Position numbers and translations under genes: made by a program. A stretch of DNA of 64,000 nucleotides, taken from Cupriavidus necator (GTDB taxonomy: Bacteria > Pseudomonadota > Gammaproteobacteria > Burkholderiales > Burkholderiaceae). Positions 7,638 to 15,380 of this stretch are shown piece by piece. The stretch is taken from assembly GCA_022041995.1 (NCBI GenBank), contig CP074390.1:744001-808000 (forward strand). Reading direction: 5' to 3'. Numbering within the stretch: position 1 is the stretch's first letter; each line of letters begins with the position of its first letter. The notes beneath the pieces are model-generated. The model worked only from the letters and a program-made list of their open reading frames with translations, had not been told where the DNA came from and did no database searches.

Positions 7638-8927
7638 TTAACGCCCAGCCTTGTCCTGCGAGACGTCCATGATCATCCGCGTCAGCAGGTACAACCGCGG
7701 CGTGACCGAGTTCAGATCGACATACTCGGCATCATTGGAGTGAGCACCGAAGCCTCGCAGCCCGAAGCGCTCGATCACCGGCGCCTTGGTGTCCGCAGCC
7801 GCGAAGGCGGCATCGGTGCCTCCGCCTTCCGCGGTGTCGTGGACCTGGAGCGTTTCACCGATCTCCGCATAGATGCCTTGCGCATGCGCGGCGAGCTTGC
7901 GTGCTGCGTCGCTTACCTCCAGCGGTGGACGGCGGCGCTCGAATTTCACGTCAACCTTGGTGTCGGGAATGAGCTGCTTGCGGATGCGTTCCTGCAGCGT
8001 TTTCTCGAGGCTATCGTAGTCAGCGGTGCGCAGCACGCGTACGTCTGCCTGCGCGGTAGCGGTGGCCGGGATCACGTTGCGATTGGTGCCGGACGAGGAG
8101 ACTGTCCAGTTGACCTTGAGGCCGGTGGCCGGATTGGACAGGTCGCGCATCTGCAGGACCTGGTGCGACAGTTCATAGAGCGCATTGCGGCCCTGCTCGG
8201 GCGCACTGCCCGCGTGCGACGCCTTGCCCTGCACCGTGAGATAGATCGAACCGATGCCACTAGTCGCCAGCGACAGGCGGTCGCCGGTGACGCGGCTGGC
8301 CTCGCATGAGAACACAGCATCCTGCTGCGCGCCCAGCCGGGCCAGCACGGCCCGCGCACCGGGCGAGCTGATTTCCTCGTCGCCGTTGATCAGCACCGTC
8401 AGCGTGCCGTAGTCCTTGAACTTCATCTTCTGCAGGAGCGCGATGGTGTGGAGGATCACGGCCACGCCGTTCTTGTCGTCGGCGATGCCCAGCCCGTAGG
8501 CGCGGTCACCCTCGATGCGGAAGGGCTGCTGGGCCAGCATGCCGCGCAGGTACACGGTGTCCATATGGGCAATCAGCATGATGTTCCGCTTGCCGCTGCC
8601 CTTGAACTGCGCCATCACCATCTTGCCCACTTGCTTGGGCGTGTCTTCCATCCGGTAGATTTCGGCTGGCTCGACCAGCTTGGCTTCGGTGGCTCCCAGC
8701 GCCGCCAGCCGGTCCCGGATCAGCGTGCCGATGCGGTCCAGCCCTTCGATGTCCTTGCTGCCGGACTCGATCGACACAAGGTCTTTCAAGGTCGCAATGA
8801 GTGCGGGCTTCTCCTGTTGTGCGAGCTGATGAACCGGCTCGACCGCGGTGGCTGCGGCGGTGCCGGCAAGCGTGGCACCGGCGATGAACAGGACGGCAGC
8901 GCGCAGAGAAAAAATGCGGCAAGGCAT
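7638..8927 (-). CDS. Exported M20 peptidase, glutamate carboxypeptidase type
   Basis: This 429-residue protein has an N-terminal signal peptide (hydrophobic residues 8-26, ending near GTAAATA), so a periplasmic location is likely. The M20 di-zinc ligands are visible: IAHMDTVY (His, Asp), GIADDKNG (bridging Asp), NGDEEISSPG (catalytic Glu pair), and GAHSNDAEYV with the final His. The dimerisation-domain block GKASHAGSAPEQGRNA is also present. This matches carboxypeptidase G2-like enzymes that release C-terminal glutamate from folates or peptides; the true substrate is not known. AGGAG lies before the ATG. It is monocistronic. Confidence 0.85.
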   Translation of the reverse strand: MPCRIFSLRAAVLFIAGATLAGTAAATAVEPVHQLAQQEKPALIATLKDLVSIESGSKDIEGLDRIGTLIRDRLAALGATEAKLVEPAEIYRMEDTPKQVGKMVMAQFKGSGKRNIMLIAHMDTVYLRGMLAQQPFRIEGDRAYGLGIADDKNGVAVILHTIALLQKMKFKDYGTLTVLINGDEEISSPGARAVLARLGAQQDAVFSCEASRVTGDRLSLATSGIGSIYLTVQGKASHAGSAPEQGRNALYELSHQVLQMRDLSNPATGLKVNWTVSSSGTNRNVIPATATAQADVRVLRTADYDSLEKTLQERIRKQLIPDTKVDVKFERRRPPLEVSDAARKLAAHAQGIYAEIGETLQVHDTAEGGGTDAAFAAADTKAPVIERFGLRGFGAHSNDAEYVDLNSVTPRLYLLTRMIMDVSQDKAGR

Positions 8928-9899
8928 GGGTAGGGTCTCCTGGGTTGCAGGTTACGGTGCGAAAAGGCGGGAAAGCAGGCAATGTCCCAACGGCCGGGAT
9001 ACAGCGCGCACGAGCATAGCGCGTCGCCGTATGGCGCACAACGGCGGGTACGCAGCCATGGAAGGATCCGCGCAGGCCTCGCACAGCGCCAGGTAGCGCG
9101 CCGAAAGCGGCGTAGCACAATCAGCAGGCCAGTTCGATAGCATGGCGGCTCTCTACTTGGGCGCAGGCCACACATGCAGCCGACGCCGGATGCCCCCCCG
9201 CTCTTGCGCACGATCGGGGCAAGCCCGATTTCCGAGACAGGCACCTCCAGCTGGACCAGCTGGCGTATCAATGTACAGGGAGCCGGCCGTCGGCTCGGCG
9301 AGTCGCACGCCGATGCCGCTGAAGCCGCCAGTGGTCAGTGCCTCGGCAATCAAGCAGCGGCCGCACCGGTGTCATCCATGTACAGCAGTTCATGCAGGGA
9401 AAACATAGGGGTCATATGCCCCGTCGATGGCGGCGGGCAGACCCTCTCCGGACATACCCGGAGGCCAGCGTCTTGCTATTTCGCCGTGCGGAATACTCCG
9501 CCGCTTTCCTTGACGATGCCTCGACGCCTATGCAACAGTCGGTGAAAACGAACGATCGTGCGGGAACACTCCCGACACCTCGTCACCGGGTCGCAACGCC
9601 GCCGTTCGCGCCGACGCGGCCAGTGCCCCGGCTTGCCGGGCGGCCAGCGCGCCGCATCGCACAGGAGACAAGCATGCAGTACCTGCAACACGCATCTGCG
9701 CACCCGCGCCGTGACCGCCACGGCGCGCCCTGGGCCAGGCCATTCCGCCCGCGCATCGCCGCGCGCGAGCCGGCGCTGCCGCCCGCCTGAGTTCCGCCCC
9801 CGACTTCCTGACCGTGGCCGCGCCTGGCGCCGCCGCGACGGAACACGCACGGCCTTTGCCGCTGCGTGCCTGGTTTCCCGAACCGCACGAGGTACCCCT
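8928..9899. other. Long gene-poor stretch with possible decayed coding sequence
   Basis: Nearly 1 kb separates the peptidase start from livH. Minus-strand frames at 9100-9410 read protein-like in pieces (LIAEALTTGGFSGIGVRLAE, then after a shift RQLVQLEVPVSEIGLAPIV) and may be remains of a gene I cannot name. A 38-codon frame at 9674-9790 follows AGGAGAC but is Arg/Pro-rich and unconvincing. The livH reading frame is open upstream to 9558 without a credible start. The livH promoter must lie in the right part. Confidence 0.35.
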
Positions 9900-10763
9900 G
9901 TGGCATTGTTCCTTCAACAGTTCCTGAACGGCCTGACGCTGGGCGGCGTATATAGCCTGGTGGCGCTTGGCCTGACGCTGGTCTACGGCATCCTGCACGT
10001 GCCCAACTTCGCCCACGGCGCCTTCTACATGGCCGGCGCCTATGTGTCGTACTTCCTGATGACATCGCTGGGTGTGAACTACTGGCTGGCGATGCTGGGC
10101 GCGGCGCTGGTGGTGGCCGTATTGTCGATGGCTGCCGACCGGCTGGTGTTCCACCCGCTGCGCAACGCGCCCGAGCTGCACGACATGATCGCCGCGATCG
10201 GCATCCTGCTGTTCCTGGAAGCCGGCGCGCAGGCGCTGTGGGGCGCGGACTTCCACCGCATGCCCACGCCCTATGGCCAGATCGTCGAGGTGTTCGGGCT
10301 GACCGCGCCGCTGCAGCGCCTGCTCATCATCGGCGCCGCCTTTGCCCTGATGGTGCTGCTGCACCTGTTCCTGACGCGCACCATGACCGGCGCCACCATC
10401 ATGGCCATGGCGCAGAACCGCGAAGGCGCCGCGCTGGTCGGCATCGACGCCACCCGCGTGACGCTGCTGGTGTTTGCCATCTCCGGCGCGCTGGCCGCGA
10501 TCGCCGCCACGCTCTACGCCCCGATCAACCTGGTCTACCCCAGCATGGGCAACCTGGTGATCACCAAGGCCTTCGTCATCATCATCCTGGGCGGCATGGG
10601 CAGCATCCCCGGCGCCATCGTCGGCGGGCTGATCATCGGCATGGCCGAAAGCTTCGGCGGTTTCTACGTTTCCACCGACTACAAGGACATCATCGCCTTC
10701 GTGCTGCTGGTGGTGATCCTGTCGATCCGGCCGCAGGGCCTGTTTGCCGGCAAGGCAGCCTGA
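9900..10763 (+). CDS. livH: Branched-chain amino-acid-type ABC transporter permease (LivH)
   Basis: The start is the GTG at 9900, preceded by GAGG at 8 bases; it gives 287 residues beginning (M)ALFLQQFLNGLTLGGVYSLV, the usual N-terminus of LivH. About eight hydrophobic segments are visible, and the EAA-like loop near the C-terminus (VITKAFVIIILGGMGSIPGAI) is the contact for the ATPases. It is the first gene of a tight five-gene operon importing a substrate bound by the periplasmic protein at 13393. The family handles branched-chain amino acids, amides, urea or short acids; which one cannot be read from the sequence. Confidence 0.92.
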   Translation: MALFLQQFLNGLTLGGVYSLVALGLTLVYGILHVPNFAHGAFYMAGAYVSYFLMTSLGVNYWLAMLGAALVVAVLSMAADRLVFHPLRNAPELHDMIAAIGILLFLEAGAQALWGADFHRMPTPYGQIVEVFGLTAPLQRLLIIGAAFALMVLLHLFLTRTMTGATIMAMAQNREGAALVGIDATRVTLLVFAISGALAAIAATLYAPINLVYPSMGNLVITKAFVIIILGGMGSIPGAIVGGLIIGMAESFGGFYVSTDYKDIIAFVLLVVILSIRPQGLFAGKAA

Positions 10764-10776
10764 GGAGTCACCAGAC

Positions 10777-11808
10777 ATGAAAGCACTGCAAGGAAAAACC
10801 GGCTGGACGTTGCTGCTGGCACTGGCCATCGCCTTCCCGCTGATCACGCCCAACAGCTACTACCTGACCGTGATGACGCTGGCCTTCATCTACGCCATCG
10901 CCACGCTCGGGCTGAACCTGATCACCGGCTACACCGGCCAGCTGAACCTGGCCCATGGCGGCTTCATGGCCATCGGCGCCTATACGCTGGGCATCCTGAC
11001 GGTGGACCACCAGGTGCCGTTCTGGCTGGCCTTCGTGCTGGCGGGGGTGATCTGCATGGTGCTCGGCTATGTGGTCGGCGTGGTGTCGCTGCGCCTGAAG
11101 GGCCATTACTTCTCGATCTTCACCATGTGCGTGGGCTACATCATCTACCTGCTGATCGAGAAGTGGGAAAGCCTGACGCATGGCACGGTGGGCCTGATCG
11201 GCATCCCGGTGCCGGCCGCGATCGGGCCGCTCAGCTTTGACAGCGTGCAGGCGCAGTATTACCTGGTGCTGTTCTTCCTGGCGGTCGGCACCTTCCTGAT
11301 GCACCGCATCGTCACCTCGCTGCTGGGCCGCAGTTTCATGGCGGTGCGCAACAGCGACGCGCTGGCCGAGGCGCTGGGCATCAACCTGATGCGCACCAAG
11401 GTGCTGTCGTTCGTGCTGTCGGTGGGCTACGCCGGCTTTGCCGGTGCCCTGTATGCCGGACAGGTGCGCTTCCTGGGGCCGGACATCGCGCGCACCGACC
11501 TGACCTTCGACATGGTGATGTCGATGCTGGTGGGCGGTATCGGCACCATCTTCGGGCCGCTGCTGGGCGCGGTGCTGGTGCCGTGGATCACGCAGTCGCT
11601 GCAGTTCATGCAGGACTACCGCATGCTGGTGTTCGGCCCGGTGCTGATCCTGCTGATCATCTTCGTGCCGGACGGCATCGTGGGTTCCTGGCTGAAGAAG
11701 CAGGCACGCAAGGCCGCGGCCGAACGGCGCGGCAAGCTGGCGGCGCAGTCCCCCGCACAACCCGCCACCGCTGTCCCGACCACCCGCGCCGGAGCCGACC
11801 ATGCTTGA
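10777..11808 (+). CDS. livM: Branched-chain amino-acid-type ABC transporter permease (LivM)
   Basis: The ATG at 10777 is preferred over the upstream in-frame ATG at 10744 because GAGGAG precedes it and it clears the livH stop. The 343-residue protein has about nine hydrophobic segments, the LivM signature GLNLITGYTGQLNLAHGGFM, and the permease loop FDMVMSMLVGGIGTIFGPLLG. The cytoplasmic C-terminal tail (KKQARKAAAERRGK) is basic. It forms the transmembrane heterodimer with LivH. Its stop overlaps the livG start by 8 bp, indicating translational coupling. Confidence 0.92.
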   Translation: MKALQGKTGWTLLLALAIAFPLITPNSYYLTVMTLAFIYAIATLGLNLITGYTGQLNLAHGGFMAIGAYTLGILTVDHQVPFWLAFVLAGVICMVLGYVVGVVSLRLKGHYFSIFTMCVGYIIYLLIEKWESLTHGTVGLIGIPVPAAIGPLSFDSVQAQYYLVLFFLAVGTFLMHRIVTSLLGRSFMAVRNSDALAEALGINLMRTKVLSFVLSVGYAGFAGALYAGQVRFLGPDIARTDLTFDMVMSMLVGGIGTIFGPLLGAVLVPWITQSLQFMQDYRMLVFGPVLILLIIFVPDGIVGSWLKKQARKAAAERRGKLAAQSPAQPATAVPTTRAGADHA

Positions 11809-12565
11809 GATCCGCAACCTGACCAAGAAATTCGGCGGCCTGACCGCGGTGCACGATGTCTCGGTGACCTTCGAGCAAGGCCATATCAACGCCATCATCG
11901 GCCCCAACGGCGCTGGCAAGACCACCTTCTTCAACCTGGTGGCAGGCACGCATGCGCCCAGCTCCGGCCAGATCCTGTTCAAGGGCCAGGACGTGGCCGG
12001 CCTGCGCGCCGACCAGATCGCGCGCCTGGGCGTGGCCCGCACCTTCCAGGCCACGGCGCTGTTCGACCGCGCCACGGTGCTCGACAACCTGATCGTCGGC
12101 CACCGCCTGCGCACCCGCTCGGGCCTGCGCGACGTGCTGTTCAACACGCGCCGCCTGCGTGAAGAAGAGCGCTTGTGCCGCGACAAGGCCGAAGCCGCGC
12201 TGGACTTCGTCGGCCTGTCGCACCTGGCGCATGAGGTCGCCGCCGACATCACGCAAGAGGCGCGCAAGCGCGTGGCCTTTGCGCTGGCACTGGCGACCGA
12301 TCCGGAACTGCTGCTGCTCGACGAACCCGCCGGCGGCGTGAATCCGGAAGAGACCGTGGGCCTGGCCGAGCTGATCCGCAAGATGGTGCGCCATGGCAAG
12401 ACCGTCTGCCTGATCGAACACAAGATGGACATGATCATGCGCCTCGCAGACAAGATCATGGTGCTGAACTACGGCGAGAAGATTGCCGAAGGCACGCCCG
12501 CGCAGATCCAGCAGGATCCGCATGTCATCGAGGCCTACCTGGGAGCCGACCATGTTGCAGCTTGA
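11801..12565 (+). CDS. livG: ABC transporter ATP-binding protein (LivG)
   Basis: This 254-residue ATPase has Walker A (GPNGAGKTT), Walker B (LLLLDEPAGG) and the H-loop (VCLIEH). The signature region is atypical: ITQEARKRVAFALAL replaces the usual LSYGxQRRLEIARAL, with TQEAR at the place of LSGGQ. The start overlaps livM, and GGAGCCGACC in front is the same leader later used by livF. Confidence 0.88.
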   Translation: MLEIRNLTKKFGGLTAVHDVSVTFEQGHINAIIGPNGAGKTTFFNLVAGTHAPSSGQILFKGQDVAGLRADQIARLGVARTFQATALFDRATVLDNLIVGHRLRTRSGLRDVLFNTRRLREEERLCRDKAEAALDFVGLSHLAHEVAADITQEARKRVAFALALATDPELLLLDEPAGGVNPEETVGLAELIRKMVRHGKTVCLIEHKMDMIMRLADKIMVLNYGEKIAEGTPAQIQQDPHVIEAYLGADHVAA

Positions 12566-13640
12566 ACGCGTCTCGCTGTCGTACGGCAGCTTCCGCGCCC
12601 TCGACAACATCACCCTGCACGCCGGCGCCGGCGAGCTGGTGGTGCTGCTGGGCGCAAACGGTGCCGGCAAGAGCTCGATCTTCCTGGCGATGAGCGCGAT
12701 CCACCGCGTCAGCGGCGGCAGCATGCGCTTTGACGGGCGCGAACTGTCCGGCATGAAGCCGTCGCAGATCGTGCAGGCCGGGCTGGTGCACTGCCCGGAG
12801 GGCCGCAAGCTGTTCCCGGCGATGAGCGTGGAGAAGAACCTGGTGCTTGGCGCCTACGTGCACCGGCGCGATGGCGCGGGCATCCGTAAGACGCTGGAAG
12901 AGGTCTATGAGCTGTTCCCGATCCTGCGGCAGAAGAAGGACGATCCGGCCGGCTCGCTGTCCGGCGGGCAGCAGCAGATGGTGGCACTGGGCCGCGCGCT
13001 GATGAGCCGCCCGCGCGCGCTGTTGCTGGACGAGCCGTCGCTGGGGCTGGCGCCGCTGGTGGTCAGGCAGATGTTCGAGATCATCCAGCGCATCAACCGC
13101 GCCGGCACCACCGTGCTGCTGGCCGAGCAGAACGCGTATGCGGCGCTGGGGATCGCGCATCGCGCCTACGTGATCGAGAGCGGGCGCATCGTGATGGAGG
13201 GGGATCGGGATACGTTGCTGAAGGATGAGGGGATTCGGAAGGCGTATATCGGGGGTAGCGGACAGGCTCGACACGATGGGCTCGCTGTACCGCAAGCATG
13301 CCCCCTCTCCCGCAAGCGGGAGAGGGGGCAAACCAAGCGGTCGTCAACGGATATCAGGCATAACAAGCGCAGTACATTCAGGAGACATAGCAATGCAAAG
13401 CAAGATCATGCGCCGTATCTTCCCGCTGGCCGCCACCGCCGTGGCCGCCATGCTGGCCTCTGGCACCGCGCTGGCGCAGGAAGTGGTCAAGATCGGCTAT
13501 ACCGGCCCGCTGTCCGGCGGCGCCGCGCTGTATGGCAAGAACGTGCTGTCGGGCGTGCAGATGGCGGTGGACGAGATCAATGCATCCGGCCTGGAAGTGA
13601 AGGGCAAGAAGGTCAAGCTGGAGGTGGTGGCGCTGGATGA
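12552..13640 (+). CDS. livF: ABC transporter ATP-binding protein (LivF), stop codon lost
   Basis: The start ATG at 12552 lies inside the end of livG and follows GGGAGCCGACC. Walker A (GANGAGKSS), signature SLSGGQQQMVALGRAL, Walker B (ALLLDEPSLGLAP) and the H/Q loops are complete by 13200. The normal LivF end (KAYIGG, stop) is encoded at 13242-13258, but the G run 13251-13255 has five G. With six, the frame would stop at the TAG and give 235 residues, the family length. As written, the frame runs on through a palindrome and 248 bp into the next gene, giving 362 residues with a meaningless tail. A sequencing error or a recent frameshift is likely; the ATPase core is intact. Confidence 0.8.
   Translation: MLQLERVSLSYGSFRALDNITLHAGAGELVVLLGANGAGKSSIFLAMSAIHRVSGGSMRFDGRELSGMKPSQIVQAGLVHCPEGRKLFPAMSVEKNLVLGAYVHRRDGAGIRKTLEEVYELFPILRQKKDDPAGSLSGGQQQMVALGRALMSRPRALLLDEPSLGLAPLVVRQMFEIIQRINRAGTTVLLAEQNAYAALGIAHRAYVIESGRIVMEGDRDTLLKDEGIRKAYIGGSGQARHDGLAVPQACPLSRKRERGQTKRSSTDIRHNKRSTFRRHSNAKQDHAPYLPAGRHRRGRHAGLWHRAGAGSGQDRLYRPAVRRRRAVWQERAVGRADGGGRDQCIRPGSEGQEGQAGGGGAG
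13299..13330. repeat. REP-like extragenic palindrome
   Basis: A perfect 14-bp inverted repeat (TGCCCCCTCTCCCG and its complement) surrounds the loop CAAG. It lies between the livF core and the binding-protein gene. GC-rich dyads of this CCCTCTCCCG type recur between genes in Cupriavidus and related genomes (from memory). It may stabilise or attenuate the mRNA upstream of the highly expressed binding-protein gene. Confidence 0.7.
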
Positions 13641-14565
13641 CAAGTACTCGCCGGCCGAGGCCGCCATCAACGGGCGCCGCCTGGTGCAGCAGCACAAGAC
13701 CCCGGCGGTGTTCGTGCCCCATTCGGGCGGCATCTTCGCGCTGCAGGCCTTCAATGAGCAGGAGAAGTTCCTGGTGATGGCCTACTCCAGCGTGCCGCGC
13801 ATCACCGACGCCGGCAACAAGCTGACCATCCGCATCCCGCCCGCGTACACCGGCTATATCGAGCCCTTCATCAAGGCGCAGATGAAGCGCTACGGCAAGA
13901 ACGTGGCGCTGGCCCCGGCCGACCACGATTACGCCAAGGCCTGGGTGCAGGCCTTCGTTCCGGCGTGGGAATCGGCCGGCGGCAAGGTGGTGGCCAACAA
14001 CCCGATGTCGTACACCAAGGCCACGGATTTCTACAGCGGCGTGTCGCGCGCGATGAGCGAGAAGCCGGACGTGATGTTCGTCGGCGGCCCGTCGGAGCCG
14101 ACCGCACTGGTGGTCAAGCAGGCGCGCGAACTGGGCTTCAAGGGCGGCTTTATCGTGATGGACCAGGCCAAGATGGACGAAATGGCCAAGGTCACCAACG
14201 GCCTGGGCATGCTGGAGGGTGCCATCGGCGTGCTGCCCCTGGTCAACGACGGCCGCCCCGCCGCGCAGAACTTCAACGCCAAATACAAGAAGCTGCATGA
14301 CGGGCGCGATGCCACCACCGAGATGTCGCTGAACTACACCATGGTGTACGCGCTGGCGGGTGCGATGAAGCTGGCCGGCACCACCAGCGACGCGGCCGCG
14401 ATCCGGGCGAAGATGCCCGACGCGGTCAAGGGCCTGGCCAAGGAGGTCAACCCCAACGAAGTCGACGGCATCGACGCCAAGGGCGGGTCGATGGCCGACA
14501 CCATTGTCGGCTGGGTGCAGAACGGCAAGATTTCGCAGGTCCGGTTGTCGGAGCTGGCGAAGTAA
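13393..14565 (+). CDS. Periplasmic substrate-binding protein of the Liv-type transporter
   Basis: The ATG at 13393 follows AGGAGACA and opens into a signal peptide (positive MQSKIMRR, hydrophobic stretch, cleavage after GTALAQ). The 390-residue protein is a type I periplasmic binding protein (Peripla_BP_6): KIGYTGPLSGGAALYGKNV, AVDEINASG and the VALDDKYSPAEAAINGRRLV block are standard. It delivers the ligand to LivHM. It is the last gene of the operon, and a strong terminator follows. Ligand specificity is unknown: LivJ-like proteins also bind amides, urea or aromatic acids. Confidence 0.9.
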   Translation: MQSKIMRRIFPLAATAVAAMLASGTALAQEVVKIGYTGPLSGGAALYGKNVLSGVQMAVDEINASGLEVKGKKVKLEVVALDDKYSPAEAAINGRRLVQQHKTPAVFVPHSGGIFALQAFNEQEKFLVMAYSSVPRITDAGNKLTIRIPPAYTGYIEPFIKAQMKRYGKNVALAPADHDYAKAWVQAFVPAWESAGGKVVANNPMSYTKATDFYSGVSRAMSEKPDVMFVGGPSEPTALVVKQARELGFKGGFIVMDQAKMDEMAKVTNGLGMLEGAIGVLPLVNDGRPAAQNFNAKYKKLHDGRDATTEMSLNYTMVYALAGAMKLAGTTSDAAAIRAKMPDAVKGLAKEVNPNEVDGIDAKGGSMADTIVGWVQNGKISQVRLSELAK

Positions 14566-14605
14566 GCCAGGCCGCGGCGGCGCCCGCGCGGCGCCACGCA
14601 AGAAC

Positions 14606-14640
14606 AAACCCCGGCAGGCCGCGAGGCCTGCCGGGGTTTC
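14606..14640 (+). terminator. Terminator of the liv operon
   Basis: A perfect 15-bp stem (AAACCCCGGCAGGCC and its complement) with loop GCGA, running into TTTC, lies 40 bp after the binding-protein stop. Confidence 0.85.
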
Positions 14641-14850
14641 TGCCTTCCGGGCTCCGTCAAGCGGGCCGCGCTACTGACGGCGATCGCCGTCGCGCCCGTT
14701 GCGCGCTTCCATCTGGCCGCGTTCGTTCTGGGCGCGCTGTTGCTGCTGCTGTTGCTGCTGTTGCTGCTGGCGCTGCTGCTCCATCTGCTGCCGCTGGCGC
14801 TCCTGCATCTGCCGTTGCTGGTCCTGCTGGTGCCGCTGCTGCTCCTGCAT

Positions 14851-14933
14851 CGCACGCTGCTGCTCCTGCGCCGCACGCTGCTGCTCCTGCGCCGCACGCT
14901 GCTGCTCCTGCGCCGCACGCTGCTGCTCCTGCA
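14851..14933 (-). repeat. 21-bp tandem repeat, about four copies, encoding AQEQQRA
   Basis: Unit CGCACGCTGCTGCTCCTGCGC (plus strand; last copy diverges) repeats at 14851, 14872, 14893 and 14914. It adds or removes seven residues per unit in the Gln-rich tail, so it could vary in copy number between strains without breaking the frame. Confidence 0.85.
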
Positions 14934-15200
14934 TGTGGCGCTGCTGCTGTTCCGCCTGCTGGCGCTGCATGGCCTGCTGCCGTTGCTGCTCTTGCACCTG
15001 GCGTTGCTGCTCCTGCATCTGCCGCTGCTGCGCCATCTGCTGGCGCTGGGCCGCCTCGGCCTGCCGCTGCTGGGCCTCCTGCATTTGCCGCTGCTGCTCG
15101 GAACGCTGGCGCTGCATCTCCTGGCCCTGCCGCTGCTGCTCGGCCATCTGGCGCTGGCGCTCCACCTGCTGGCGCTGCTGGTCGGCGGCCTGGCGTTGCT

Positions 15201-15380
15201 GGGCTTCGGACTGGCGCTGTTGCTCCATCTGCTGGCGCTGGATGTCTTGCGCCTGGCGTTGCCGCGATTCCTGCATCTGCCGTTGCTGCTGGGCTTCGGA
15301 CTGGTGCTGTTGCTCCATCTGCTGGCGCTGGGCGTCTTGCGCCTGGCGCTGCCGCGCTTCCTGCATCTGCCGTTGCTGCT
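15201..15380 (-). repeat. 90-bp tandem duplication in the Gln-rich tail
   Basis: Two near-identical 90-bp units begin at 15201 and 15291 (both starting GGGCTTCGGACTGG), encoding 30 residues each. It is in frame and part of the same low-complexity segment. Confidence 0.8.

Noticed and set aside
9674..9790. 38-codon gene with AGGAG upstream
   Set aside because: Arg/Pro/Ala-rich product without features; not supported beyond the ribosome-site match.
9558..9899. In-frame N-terminal extension of livH
   Set aside because: No signal or domain, Arg/Pro-rich; the GTG at 9900 with GAGG fits the family start.
13259..13640. Novel C-terminal domain on LivF
   Set aside because: The tail is a readthrough of a palindrome and of the next gene's start in the wrong frame.
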